Origin: Corella eumyota
Lineage: Eukaryota; Chordata; Ascidiacea; Phlebobranchia; Corellidae
Assembly: GCA_963082875.1 (NCBI GenBank)
Contig: OY720101.1
Location: 15,275,671 to 15,339,670 of the forward strand
Reading direction: 5' to 3'
Length of the DNA stretch: 64,000 bases
The translations under genes were made by a program, and so were the position numbers. Below the pieces are notes generated by a model. That model did not search any database. It was not told the origin of the DNA and saw nothing but the letters and a program-made list of their open reading frames with translations. Shown here one piece after another: positions 19,627 through 34,600 of the stretch (the stretch's first letter is position 1; every line of letters begins with the position of its first letter).

Positions 19627-22600
19627 ATGTCATCAGACGAATATTTAAAAGTTGCCGACTACTTCGTGGTTGCCGGACTGACTGATAATTCTCTTCCATT
19701 AGACGAAGAATTAGCTTTTCCCAATGCTCAACATAAACTAAGTGATCAGAGAAAAGATCCAATCACTGATATTTGTGTCATAAACAGGTATTTCTATTTA
19801 GCATATTAAGTTTTTTTATCAAGTTTAAATTTATTTTTGAATTTAAAAACTAGAATTTTGGGTTTATTGAGGGTTTTAGGTTTAATTCCTACTACTGTCA
19901 TGGGCTGTAAAATGTGTATAATTTACCCTCCATTCAAACAATACAAAGAAACTCTATAAGGCACTATAAACGGTATGAACTTCTGTTGAGCCAGCACTTA
20001 ATCAGCAGCAGATAAATTATGTGGCGATAATTATCTACAAGATCATAAACTGACAAAGTCAACTCAAGACTGGGTCAGGGTACCTTATGTTACTCTATGT
20101 TTAGGTCATGAAGTTGACCTCCCACAAGGAGGATAAAGGAATATTAAATAAATGTTAAAGTGATCATAATCCTTAATTTTTAATGTTTTAGAACACTTGG
20201 TGAGTCATGTCCTCAAGGTTTTACTTGCATTGACCAAACCCCGACCCAACTCACAGCAGACCTCAACCATGGAAGTTTAAACTCACATAATATGTTCCTT
20301 TGTTATAGAAGGGGGAAGGATAGACCTCCTCTTATAGATTTGGGGTAAGTGGGTTGTTTTCTTTCATTGAAGTTGTTAGTATTTTAGTGAATTGTGTTTT
20401 GAATAAGAATTGTGTTTTTAAATTTTTTGATTTTGCTAAACCTTACTTTAGAACATTTATTTATGTATGTTATATTGGTGTAAAAATTATCCTTATTGTA
20501 TTTAGTTATTAGGTGGAGTGTAGTAAATAATGAATAAAAAAGCCCTTATAAGTGAGGGGCTAAAGATGGTATTAACTCTTGCTGGGAAAAAACTAATCAG
20601 CAGCTTAATTATTGGGCAATTATAATCTATAATATCCCAAACTGCCACAGGCAACTCGAGACTGGGTCGGAGTAACAAATGTTACTCTATGTTTAGGTTG
20701 TGAAGTCAACCAAAGATGAATAATTACAAATAAAATTGTAATAAACAGTATATATAAATTCACAATACCTTATTTAAAGATAAGATGATTTAAATGAATT
20801 TTATATTTCAGGGTATTCTATGAAGGGTTGGAAAATGTAAGAAATGGGGTCACAATATTGGAGACAACTTTGGCTGGAAGGTCTGCCAATGTTAACAATA
20901 AAAGTGGTAAGAATTATTAATTATCATTATTTACGATTATCCTAGAATATAAACCATTTTTAAAAATCTAATTTAAAAAAATAAAGATAACAGCATTATG
21001 TAGGCTTTTAACTTATTTGTGTAAAATTTTAACATATTTCTACAAATTTGGCATGACTAAAGTTAAACATTGTCGTAAATAAATGTTGTTTTTTTTAAAT
21101 AACCGAGTAAATGTTATTGGGTTTGGTGACCATGCCATAACATACTTAAAATCTTTATGTAAACATTAATACTTTTGGCATGTTTTAAATCATTGAATTG
21201 ATTTTGTTATTTTTTCCCGTTGCATTGTTGTAATATTAATTGTATATCGTATTTATTATTTACTTTTATCAATGCGCGAAAAAAAAAAATAAAAATTAAA
21301 ACTATAAAAATACAAAACATTTTTTTCAGGTATGGGAAGTCACCCAATTTATTTAACTTATCGTCGAGCTAAAGAATCGGCTCCACAGAACTTGTTAGTT
21401 GTCACCGATATTTGTGTTATTCTGACTAACAAAGGAGAAAAGGCACCGTATGCATTTTGCCAAATCGACAAAAATCTTAACAAAGGAATGGTGAGTGCAT
21501 CAAACAAAAAAACATAACTGAGTCTTTTGTATTTTAACTTTAAAGTTTTACAAATACTAAGACATGCTGCAAAACATCGGCAAAAATTAAAATAATTTTA
21601 AAATATTCTAAGATATAGTAATGCCTATTTAATTAACTGACTATGTAGTTGTTTAATATATGATTGTTTTATTTATATTCAGATTGGATCCAGTGTTTAT
21701 ATTTGTTACAAGAAGTCAATGAGACAAGTTGATTCTTTGTCGTTTAAAGCAGGTAAAACCCATTTGTTTGTAAATAATAAACTTAAAAATCCTAGTCAAT
21801 ATCCTGCCCCACTTTCAGTTGGATTTTAGTTGTCATAATATGGTGGCAACTCCTAATTTATATTTGCCTGTGATAATTTACCCATGCACCACAAATGGCA
21901 GTTTTTTATTTTGTAAGACTTTAAATTGGGTTTTGGGTTGGGTCGCATCATTTACACACTATTTGCCCTTGAACCCAGCGTTTATGGAAAGCCCAAACAC
22001 AAAATTACACCCTTACTCAATAAAAATATTAACCCTATCACCTTAAAAGGGAAATGGTAAAAAAATCACTTTTGATAAAGAGTGAAAAATTTGTAACTTT
22101 TGTTACATTGGGTTAGCATAGATATGGTTTTGTTAGTTTGATAAAGGGCATTTCATCTGACAACTTACAGTACTTTGTCAAACAGTTGTAACCAGTACAC
22201 TGTATATATATATATATATATACACAACCTGCAATTTATAATTTTTGATGTTTTAGATTTGATTGCACGATATCCCGCTGAAGACACTTCATTCCCACTG
22301 CCTGCAACTGTTCCATTATTTTGTTTACCCATGGGTGCTACCATCGAGTGCTGGTCGAAAAAAACACGACATCCTCTCCCAACATTTTCATCTTTTGTTT
22401 TAACTTCGGAAACTTCAGAAAAAGTAAAATATTTAAAAATAATTTTTCTTTTTTTTTTGAAATTGTTTTTTTTGTATGGATCTTTATCCTCGATGTGGGA
22501 AGGTCAAATGCTCGACTTAAACATAGGGTAACATTTGTTACCCCAACCCAGTCTCAAGTTGACTTTGGCAGTTTGAGATATTATAGATTATAATTGCCCA

Positions 22601-25600
22601 ATAATTAAGCTGCTGATTAAGTGCTGGCTCAGCAGGAGCTCATATTGTTTATAGCGCCTTACTTAGGTGTATTACATGACAATTTGAGCACACTAACCTT
22701 GATATTATAATTTAATATTCTTTAAAACTATTTTTTAAACAGATTTTTGGTGCTGTTGTATCATTCTATGAAAACTACCCTGAAGAAAACTTGAAAAAGG
22801 ATGAAAAATATAGTTTAGGATTACTCCGCGGAGATGGACAGAAATCAATGTCTAACAAAACCGTTCACACCAACAAAGCAATTTGTTTCTTATCAAGATG
22901 GCCGATGTTCTCAGCTTTCCGGGATGTTCTGATGTATATTTACAGGTTAACTGTATCCCCTATGGAACATCCTATACCAGTAGAAAGGTAATTTTATATT
23001 TAAGAATTTAAGTAAAATCAATTTTATTCTTCTTGAACAAGTCTTAAAGTGATTCAAGCCATTTTTAAACTACTGGCATTTTTTTGGTTGTTTTTGTCGT
23101 GGTCTTAACAGAGGTAGAAAAAGTTTTATAACCTTGACCCAGTCTTAGTTTAAAACTTAAGGTCTTGGGTTTGATTTCCACTACTTCTATGCCATAATAT
23201 GTTAACAGAACCTACTACATGCAAGCAGTGGGAATCAAACCCAGGACCTTTAGGTTTTAAGCTATGTTACTGCGCAATTTTAAAAGATAATTAAATATTG
23301 GTTTTTAAATCATTAAAAATCAATAATTTTCTTATTTTAAATGTTACACAAAATATAATAAATATAGTGAGATTTGATAGAAATAAAAAACATTAAAATT
23401 CAATAAATTATTTATAAAATTTCATTTTAAATGTCAGTGTATTAACATAAGAGACATAAAATTTATTATTAAACAAACTTTAAAAGGGACCAAAAAAAGG
23501 GTTAAACAATATTAGATATTATTATATTCAACGCACTTTTATTTTGGTTTATATAGAGAGCCAATAGCATAAACTTTTATATTAACTTTTATTTATTTTT
23601 TAGGCATATTTCTCATTTCATGGAAAATGTTCCCTGTCCATCTTCACAACGACCCAGGATCCAATACCAAGTAAATAACATTAACTTTTACTGACTCCTT
23701 ACTTAATCTTAAAGTGTTATGTTACAGAGTTTTGCAATTTTGTAAGTGATGTATATAGCACGTTAGTATGGTTGACATTGAATCACAAAATGGCTTTAGA
23801 ACCTTTAAAAAATGTTTGTGGTACTTGCAATTTAATTTTCAAAAATACTGGAAAATAATGAACATCAAAAACCAGGTTACCATATTTTTTATGTGACGTA
23901 GAAAGTACTAAGTTAGCATAGCGAATGTATACACGCAAGTACTTTTTATGTCATTACAAACAGGGCTTCCCTTTTCTTTTTTTAATTAAATTAATTTTTT
24001 TAAAAGTTGTATAACTCAAAAAGTAAATAAAATTATTTAACGTTGAAACCATTTTGTGTTCAGTAACACCAAATTTATCAATTTTTAAGTAAAAAAAAAT
24101 CGCCAATATATGACTTTAAGTTAAATATATGAGTGACATAGTCTCAAGTTGTAAAACTCCAATCAAGATACAATATTCAGCTTTTAAATTTGTTTTGCAT
24201 TGAATTTTTTAGTAAACTGATTAAAATCCTTGCACAAAGTTTAATTAGTTTACCAGTAATAAGAAATCTCAAGAAGTTTTACAAAGATTATAATCGTTTA
24301 TTTTATACAGATGTCTCCAATGCATGCAACCATTTTAACAAGACCTCAGATCACCCCAATTCCTTTAAGGTAAAATGTTTTAACTTATTATAAAAAAGTA
24401 GTTGTTTTATAGAATTATTCCTTTTGTATATTTTTTTTTGTATATATTTTTATCCTCGATGTGGGAAAGTCGAATGTGCGACTTAAACATAAAGTAACAT
24501 CAGTTACTGCGACCCAGTCTCGAGTTACCTGTGGCAGTTTAAGATATTATTGAATATACTTGCCCGATAATTATGCTGTTGAATAAGTGCTGGCTCAGCA
24601 GGAGTTTATACCGTTTATAGCACCTTACTAAAGGGCGCTACAGCATGAGAGCAGTGGGGATTGAACCCACGACCTCAAGTGTGGTGTAGCAAGTGTTCTT
24701 ACCACTACACCACACTGCCGGTCATATATCTATTCTAGACATTGTTAAACTATAAAAAAATTGTCACAACTCTTAACTATTATTTGCCTGTGATAATTTA
24801 CCCGCACACCACAAACAGCAGTTTTATTTATTTCATAGTCCTATAAATTGGACGTAGATATATCTTCAACTAATCTTTAGTAATTAATATTCTTTTTTTA
24901 GTGGTGCTTCTTTCCTTGCCTTGTTAGATGACTTGGGACCAGAAAACACGATAACTTTGTTGATACTTGCACTAACTGAACATAAGATTGTGATCCATTC
25001 ACTAAGACCTGCCGAGATCACTTGCGTGGCTGAAGCTTTAATCACAGTAAGTTGATTCTTTATTAAAGTTCTTTAAGGTTTTTATTGAAAATTAAGATTT
25101 TTTATAAAAAGATATTGGGTATGAACACCGACAGCGTGGCGTAGTGATCAGAACACTTGCTACACTACATAAGGTCCTGGGTTTGATCCCCACTGCTTTA
25201 ATGCTGTAGCGCCCTTGAGTAGGGCACTATAAACGGCATAAACTCCTGCTGAGCCAGCACTTAATTAGCAGCATAATTATCGGGCAATTATATTCTATAT
25301 TATTCCTAACTGCCAAAGTCAACTTGAGGCTGGGTTGGCGTAACAGTTGTTACTCTATGTTTAAGCACACATTATCAATTTAAGTCTAATATTAAACTTA
25401 AGAAAATTTTTTTTTTTAGTTGTTGTTTCCATTTAAATGGCAATGCACCTACGTACCATTATGCCCCCTAGAAATGGGGTATGTACTAGAAGCCCCATGC
25501 CCCTTTATAGTTGGGGTTGATTCAAGATATTTTGATCTGTACGAGCCCCCACCTGGGGTAACTTGTGTGAACCTGGACACTAACAGCATTACTTTGTAAG

Positions 25601-28600
25601 TTTTTAAGTATTTATGTGTTTAGTTATCTGGCGCTTGGTTTTTAATTATTTTGTATATCTTTATCCTCGATGTGGGAAGGGTGAATGCACGACTTAAACA
25701 TAGGGTAACATCAGTTACTCCGACCCAGTCTCGAGTTGACTTTGTCAATTTGGAATATTATTGATTATAATTGCCTGATAATTATGCTGCTAATTGAGTG
25801 CTGGCTCAGCAGAAGTTTATATGTTTTATAGTGCTTTAATCAAGGCCGCTACAGCATGAAAGCAGTGGGGATTGAACCCAGGACCTTAGTTTAGTTAAGA
25901 CCTGATGTATTAAAGTCAATTTTCTTCATAATTGACATTCTCCAAACAAACATGAAACAAAATATTTAAATAATTTGTATTTTAGGATGGAAGAAAAGAA
26001 GAATATAAGTTGGAAGATGCTCCCTCGCAAACCAGCCAAAATTCTCCGGACCACGCTCCAAAGATACTTCAAAGAGGTGAAGGAGTGTCCGAGGGAGGAC
26101 TCTATTGGAGGAGGATCAACATCTATGTTGGATCCCGATATATCAAGGACAGAGAGACATCGACATATTGAACTTGCCATACAAGTAAGTTTAAGTGGTT
26201 AATATAAATGTATTGAGTGTATTTTAAGTAAATGGGGGTTTAGGTAACGGTTTCATTTATGTGATTTACTTTTTGTTGGATATATTTTTATCCTAGATGT
26301 GAAAAGGTCGAATGCGTGCCCTAAACATAGAGTAACATCAGTTACTCTGACCTGGTCTTAAGTGACCTGGTCTTGGGATATTATAGATTATAATTGCCTG
26401 GTAATTATGCTGCTGATTAAATGCTGGCTTAGCAGGAGTTTATACCGTTTATATCGCCTTATTCAATGGCACTACAGCATGAGGTCAGTGGGAATTAAAC
26501 CCAGAACCTCATAAATATATAATTGATTTATTTGATTTGACCCATTCTATAACCATTTAATCCTGTATATTTATAAGAACTTCTAAAAGGGTTATCCAAG
26601 TTTTTATGTCAATTTTACAAAACCAAAACTTAATTTAACATATGTTCTACTTTTAAATCTTTCTGTAAAGCTTACACTTATTTGATGTTATAATAAACTG
26701 TATGACTAGTGTAAAACATTAAAATTATTACATCTTTTAAACCATATAATTAGTTATATCTTTTGCATCATCATATTGTTTATACTAGTTTTTAAATTGT
26801 TACTGTAAATGGTATGTTAGAAATCTTATACTACAAATAGATATACTTTTTGTTTTAGGTTTAAATTTACATTCTTATTTAACATGAAATTAAAACTTAA
26901 ATTTTAATATTAACAGGAATCAGTGTTGAAGTTGATGACAATATTAATGAAGGGTTATCGACAATTTCTTAAACCGATTACCCAAGCCCCAAGTGTGAGT
27001 ACAACTGACCCCAGCTCACTGTTTAATATACAAGGTGGGTGGAACTAGATTAAACCTAATTTTTAAGGTGATAAGTTTTATTTGGCAAGAGTGTGCTGTT
27101 GTGGTGTGTTTGAGCTATCTGTAAACGCCGGGCTCGGGGGCAAATAGTGTCATATTGGTGCAGCTAAAACCTGAAATAGTATGGCATTGGTGAGACTTGA
27201 ACTTGAAACCTTTTGGCTCATAGTCCAATGCCATTATACTGCACAACCAGTGCACTTATAACATGTTTAAGCTATCTGTAAACGTCAGGCTCAAGGGCAA
27301 ATAGTGTGGCATTGGTGTGGCTCGAACCAGAAACCTTTTGGTGTGTTTAAGTTATCTGTAAACGTCAGGCTCAAGGGCAAATAGTGTGGCATTGGTGTGG
27401 CTCGAACCCGAAACCTTTTGGTGTGTTTAAGCTATCTGTAAACGTCAGGCTCAAGGGCAAATAGTGTGGCATTGGTGAGGCTCGAACCCGAAACCTTTTG
27501 GTGTGTTTAAGCTATCTGTAAACGTCAGGCTCAAGGGCAAATAGTGTGGCATTGGTGTGGCTCGAACCCGAAACCTTTTGGCGTGTTTAAGCTATCTGTA
27601 AACGTCAGGCTCAAGGGCAAATAGTGTGGCATTGGTGTGGCTCGAACCCGAAACCTTTGAGCTTGTAGTCTGATGCCATGACAAGTATACCACACTACAA
27701 GACTTTCTAAAACCTATTTTTGTCCTTAAAATTAAATCTGGAATGCAAAATATTTTTTATATCACTTTTCTTTTATTAAAATTTCAGTTACAAAAATTTT
27801 AGAATTTTTAAAACAAAATATTTTTAACTTTTAGAATTTATTAAAAGTCGGGACAGAGCAAGCCAGCGGACTTTTTACATCCCTCTCTCTGGGACTCAAT
27901 TATTCTCCTCCTTCATTGAGGAGAGGTGTCTAGCTTCTTTCTCTGGAGGAGGGGATGTAACTGCAAGCAGGTTGTCAAGTTTGGTGTTCTTTGACGAGTG
28001 TATCGACCGAATGGTTCAGGATAATTTAGAGGAAGTTCATTTGATTGAATCTGATGAATCTTTGAAAAGGTAACAACAAATTTTGTAAAATTATTGGACA
28101 TATATGTCATCTACAGAACTTCATTATATATAAATTATTGGTCTTATAAGGCCTACATTACATTCTAAAGCATTAACTAACCTCTAGCCTTGAACTTATT
28201 GACAAAGAACATGAACTATTTTAAGACATCCACACTCAGTTATTACCTTATTGTATTGCTTAAATAAAACTGCCAGCAACAGGAATCAAACTTACTACCT
28301 TTAGAATTGAACTTATTAACAAACACACTGTCTCATTATTTGTGATAGTGTAACTTTTATGTTTTAACCTATGTTATACTTGCTACAATTGGCAAAATTT
28401 AATAAATTTAATTTTCATATTACTCCAGTGAACATACAGTGATTATAATGCCTCCAAATGAGGTAGGAAATGGGCCAGGATACCAATATACAACATTTCC
28501 TGTCCTCCAAGATCAACTATTCCTACTTGAAAGCACGAACAACGAACAACGATCCGTTAAGAAACCAAAAACTTTTGGGTTTGCAAGGAGGACAAAACAA

Positions 28601-31600
28601 GAAGTTAGGATCATGCAAAGAGTGAGTACTTTTGTTATTTAGAGAGCAATTACTTTCTTTATTTTATTTTACCTCATCATCCTCAATATAAAAAGGTTGA
28701 CTTTTTTATATTTATTTATTCTGGATGTGGAAAGGTCGACTTTACAACCTAAACAAAGAGTAACATCAGTTACCCCGACCCAGTCTTGAGTTGGCTTTGG
28801 TAGTTTGGGATAATATAGATTATAATTGTCCAATAATTGAGCTGATGATTAAGTATTGGCTTAGCAGGAATTTATACCGATTATAGCGCCTTACTCAAGG
28901 GTGCTACAGCATGAAAGCAGTGGGGGTTGAACCAAGAACATCATAGTAAAGCCAAGTGTTCTGACCACTACACAATGCTGATGGTTCGAACTGTTTTCAT
29001 AAAATTTTTTTGTTTTTATTATTTTAGATCTCCAAACTCCACAACAGAGATGCTTTATTGTGGGCCCGCTTACTTTTAAGTCATTCTTACGGTGCTTGGT
29101 TTGCCTGCCTCCCTGCTTTTGTAGAAAACTGTCGCCATAGCGATGCCGCTTTACGGACTGCCTACGACGCCCTACTCGTGCTCAACGAAAAACTTTGCTT
29201 TCCACTTCCAGATGAAACTTTTTATCGAATGTTGTTGCATTTGTGTTCGGAATATAATAAACCTGCACTAGCGGTTCGTGTATTTCAGTTTCTAAAGAAG
29301 TCTGGAGTGCAGTTGAGTGCAATAACTTATGGGCTTTATAATAAAGCTGTATTGGAAGGAACCTGGCCAACTTCTAACAGAGATGGGTGAGTTGTTAAAA
29401 TATTGTTTGTTTTTTTTTTGCTTTTTTTGATATAAGTTTCTACAACTCTTAATATTGAATTTATTAACATGCTGTTGGTTTGAAAGATATGAAAGAAAAA
29501 GGTATTGTCCTTTTATTCCTAGTTAAATATTAATTGATTCTCTATTATATTAGGCAATTGAAGTAATTTTATATATAATGGAGCTTATTGTACCATATAT
29601 GTATGTCCAATTTTTAAGCATTTTAAATAATTAAAACTTCTATTTGTGGTGTGTGGGTAAATTATTACGGGCAAATATTAATTTTTTTTTGTATATATAA
29701 ATTTATCCTTGATGTGGGAAGGTCGAATGCGCGACCTAAACATAGAGTAACAACTATTACCTTGACCCAGTCTCAAGTTGCCTGTGGCAGTTTGGGATGT
29801 AATAAAGACTATAATTGCCCGTAATTATGCTGCTGATTAAGTGCTGGCTCAGCAGGAGTTCATACCATTATAACGCCTTACTCAAGGGCGCTGCAGCATG
29901 AATGCAGTGAGGATTGAACCCATGACCTTATGGTGGTGTAGCAAGTGTTCTTACGACTACACCATCTGCCGGTCAAAGTTTAAAGTTTCGATCATTTTAT
30001 GACAATTAAAAACTCGATTATAAGGCAAGGTATAGATTAATAATAGTAATAACTTTTGTGCAGATACAAACTGTGGCAGAAGTTAAGAAATGTTTTTCTT
30101 GCAACGCGGAAGTTTCGGTATGGGTTGAGATATTATTCAAACAGAAATTCTGGCTCAGAAGTAAGTTCTGATCTGGACAACACAAGTTTGGACCAGAATC
30201 CAACTAATTCCTTTACTACTACTTCTACTGAGACTGATGCAAAAGTTTCTCAAACTTCTTTAAATAAAGATGATGATAAAATTTCAGGTAAATTAAAATG
30301 GTTACGAATTTTTTTGATACTAGTTAATTTCTGTCTTAAGGTCCTGGGTTTGATTCCCACTGCTGTCACTACTGGCCTGTTGTAGCATTCTTTAGTAAGA
30401 GTTGAGGTTTTGGGTTTAATTCCCACTGCTGGCATGTTGTAGCATCCTTGAGTAAGACCTAAGATCCTGGGTTTGATTCCCACTTCTGGCATGTTGTAGC
30501 ATTCTTAGATAATAGTTTATTTAAGCCATGGTTTTATAAAGTATATATATATATATTTAGATGATCTGGGAGATTATGGATATGACTCGATGCCCAAGGA
30601 AATAATCAAACATGGTTCACCACAGAACCAAGTTATTTCTAACATAACTCCAAACCATACTGAAGGCAGATTAGGTTTCTGTTTATCACTAAATTAGTTT
30701 TATTTAAAAAGTTTCTATAATTAAGTATATGTATGTCGACCTACATGAACATATAACTTCTGTTCGTGGTGTGCTGGTAAATTATTGTGGGCAAATATTA
30801 GTAAAACCATTTTAATTATTATTTTGTTTTAATTAATATTTTAACAAATTCTTTTTCATTTTTAGATCGATTTTCCTTTGAAAGGAGCATGCAGCCTCCT
30901 AGTACACTAGATATTCCGGAATATGATAACAATCACGACAATGGACTTAAAAGTGATGAAACAATCGTTAATCAAGATATCGGGGATCATTTATTAAACG
31001 TGGAAACTAACACCCCTAAACAAGGTAAATTTCTGTGTAATAATAAAGGGCAAATTTGATATTTTTAACCTTAAATTAGACTGTTTTGTAGAAAGTAGCT
31101 TTTTTTAACGTAATAATTTGGATTAAATTTGCAATGTTTTTGTAGTTTAGTGAATGTGGTAGCTTATTAATTTGTAGAAAATTTACATTTTTAACACTTT
31201 AGACTTTAACAGCATTGCTTTTTTCATTGGAAATTATAATTCCTATTCTCTATTCAGTGTTTAACTATATTGGTGAAATTAAACTTTTTTATATGTGCTT
31301 GCTTTTAGCTTTAGATTCAATATATTAACTAACTTCATTCACAACATTTAATTAATAAATACTTAATTAATCACCCATTAAAACATTAATTAACTCTGCA
31401 CCCAATTAATTACTAATTAACATCATATTAGAAGCACATAGACCGAGGGCCTCCCCCGTACTCACCTCAAAACATCAGAAATCGAACACTAAAGTTGACG
31501 TGAATGTAGTAGAGGATATGCATGTGAATGGTTCAGTAGTGAATAATATTAGGATTAATATTGAAGGTAGCTTGCATGTTTACTAACCATTTACATATTG

Positions 31601-34600
31601 CTTGGTAATTTGGCCGTGTTTTAGAAACTTTTGTAAACTTATTATTATATTTATTTATCCTCGAAGTGGGAACATCATGAACTAAACATAGAGTAACAAT
31701 TGTTACTCCGACCCAGTCTCGAGTTGCCTGTGGCAGTTTGGGATATTATAGAGACTATAATTGCCCGATAATTAAGCTGCTGATTAAGTGCTGGCTCAGC
31801 AGGAGTTCATACTGTTTATAGCGCATAAGTAAAAAGCGTTTGTAAAGTTTTCTTAAACTTAATTTGTTATAGCAATAAATGTAATTTACATTTTTAATAA
31901 CAATTTAACAGAATACCCAACATCTCAACTAACCTCTCAAACCTCTGCTATGTTGGAAGATAATGTTTTCAATGATAAGACAAACAATGAGGTAAGAAGT
32001 AACAACATAAAATAGTTGCTCAAATTATGGGGGGAAGTAAGAATTTTAAAAGTTTAGTAGTTTAAAAACTAGTTGGATTTAATTATTATTTGGTTTATTA
32101 GTGGCCCAAGTATGTACCAGCTGTGGGAATCAAACCTAAAACCCTTTGATCATATTAACGAAGGCTACAGTGTACCAGCAGTGAGACTCTAACCCAGAAC
32201 ATTGAGACTTTAAAAACATAATATTTATCATCTTCTAAACACTCAAAATTATCATTCAGGAAGATGAACAAAAATCTTCTCCCAAAATTCAACTCAACTC
32301 TAGATCACCCTCAGCAGCGAGCAGCTTATTTGGAGGTGACTCCAAGTTTTTGTTGAGTTTGAGTGACTCGGATCAGAAGAGATATAAGGAGTTATGCTCG
32401 AGGAGGTTGTCGAGTATTGAGCTGGATGGGGAGACTAAAAATAAACTTGGATTAAATTCCCCGGTTCACCTTCGAGATAGATCGAGTTCAGGGGTGTATG
32501 CAGGTAAAAGTTTAATAATTAAGTCCTTAATAAAAACATTAATATATAGATATTGAAATTGGACTTGATTATGATTAAACATTGGTTAAATACCCTACTG
32601 GCTGCATTTTTTTTCAATTTATTCGATTTCTATAAATTGCTTGTTGTAATAATGTTGTAACTAAAGTTTTAGCTAGTACACAACAAAAGGTAGCTTTTTT
32701 ATTGCAAAGGCTAATAATTTAAACATATGTAGATCATTTATTATAAATTATATAGGCCTATACACATTTATACTAGTTGATAACCCACCCTACAGTCGGT
32801 ACTTTAATTGTCGTAAAAGGGGCGAACTCTTGATTATTAATTGCCCACAATAATTTAAATGTGTGCCACAAACAAAAGTTTATTTATTTTGTAGGCATAT
32901 AAATTAAACATACAGATATATATATATATATAGATACATTGTCCACTAAGATTCATGAAATGTATAACAATTTTTAAGTAACTTATCACATTTAAGATGT
33001 AAAAAAGTTTTTTATATCTGTTTTTATTTGTAATTTTTATTTAAAAATTTTTTTTTATTAATTTTCTCAATTTTTTGTTTTAAGGTACTGGGGGAATTAG
33101 TCCACTTGTTGGACAACGAAGTTTCCTTGAGAGCAACCAAATCAAACAAGTCACAAATAAACAAACTTCAGCACGGAAGAACTTTGATAATTTAACAGCA
33201 GAAGATATCACTTCTCCTTGCACTTCTCCTATTCATTTTGGGGCCAAGTAAGTGGTTGTTACTTACTTGTTACTAGCAGTTTGCTTGATGGTTTGGGCAT
33301 TAGGGGTTACCACATAAGGTTCTTAGTTAGGTTTTTAATGTTTTAATTGAGGGCATGGTGTAGTGGTTAAAACTCTTGGCTTCACTACATCAGATTCTTA
33401 GTTTGATTTCCACTACTTTTATGCTGTAGCACTCTTAAGTAAAGCCCTTGAAAATAAACAAACTTTTGCTGAGCCAAAAAAGCTTAATTATCGGGCAATT
33501 ATAATTTGAAATATTCTAGACTGCCAAAGTTAACTTGAGACTGGGTCAGGGTAACAAATGTTACTTTATGTTTAGGTTGTGAAGTCGACCTTTCCATATC
33601 AAGGATAAAAAAATACAAAAAACTTGAAACAAAATTTATATTAAATACATGTAGGTTACTTTTAAATATCTATAACCTTTTTAATATTTGATTTTAGGTT
33701 AAACCTTAACTTTTACCCCTTGTACACAGGTCAGTTGGAAGCATAATGACCACGAAATCACCAAATAAAATAACTGGAGTAATGGAATCACCAACTTATA
33801 AGAGAAGACTGCATGCTAAACTAAAAGGTAATATTTGGTTGTGATAAAAATTCTAAAAATTATTTATTTTTTGTAGGGTAAAAAACCTATACTTACAAAA
33901 TAAAATTACTTGTTTTGAATTAAAAATTAACTTTAGATAAGTTGAGATTTTGGTACACAGTGTTGTTTATGTTATTTTGTTTAAATTTGAACTTGTTAAA
34001 ATTTTAGAGAAATCAGCTCAAACGATGATGTTCGTCGACGGTGAGTTGATGTTGACGAGCACCCCTCTTAAAACTAACGACAAACCTTCTTCTGTTGGTG
34101 AGTTTTGTTGTAATTTAACTAAACACTTTAAATACAACTACAGTTTGCAATACAGAGTTTAAAAATATTGTAACATTATTTATGTAAAATAGGTGTAAAG
34201 TTAATTAATTTAAAGTTTTATAGTACGCTTAAATGGTTCGAAATTTATTTGTTTGTAAATTGTGACAAAATAAAAACTTAAAAACTTGATATTTTGACAG
34301 TGAAACAAGAAGTTGAAAGAAAGGACATCAGTGACTTACTTATGGACTCACTATCCACTCAAGTTGAGGACCCATTATCCCCTAACTCCACTGAAGTTAA
34401 GGACCCCTTATCTTCTAACTCCACTCAAGTTGAGGACCCACTTTCTTCTCACCACTCCACTCAAGTTGAGGACCCCTTATCCCCTAACTCCACTCACGTT
34501 GAGGACCCACTAAGCTCATATATTGAGGATCCATTATCACCACAATCTAAAAGAGATAAGGACCCACTTAACGAGGATAATAACATGAAAAAAGGTACAA

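Noticed and set aside
23110-23270. A further SINE family A pair in DENND4 intron 7
   Set aside because: Only two short box-B-like pieces in opposite orientation are visible (GGGTTTGATTTCCACTAC and GGGAATCAAACCCAGGACC). They are too degenerate to list as elements.
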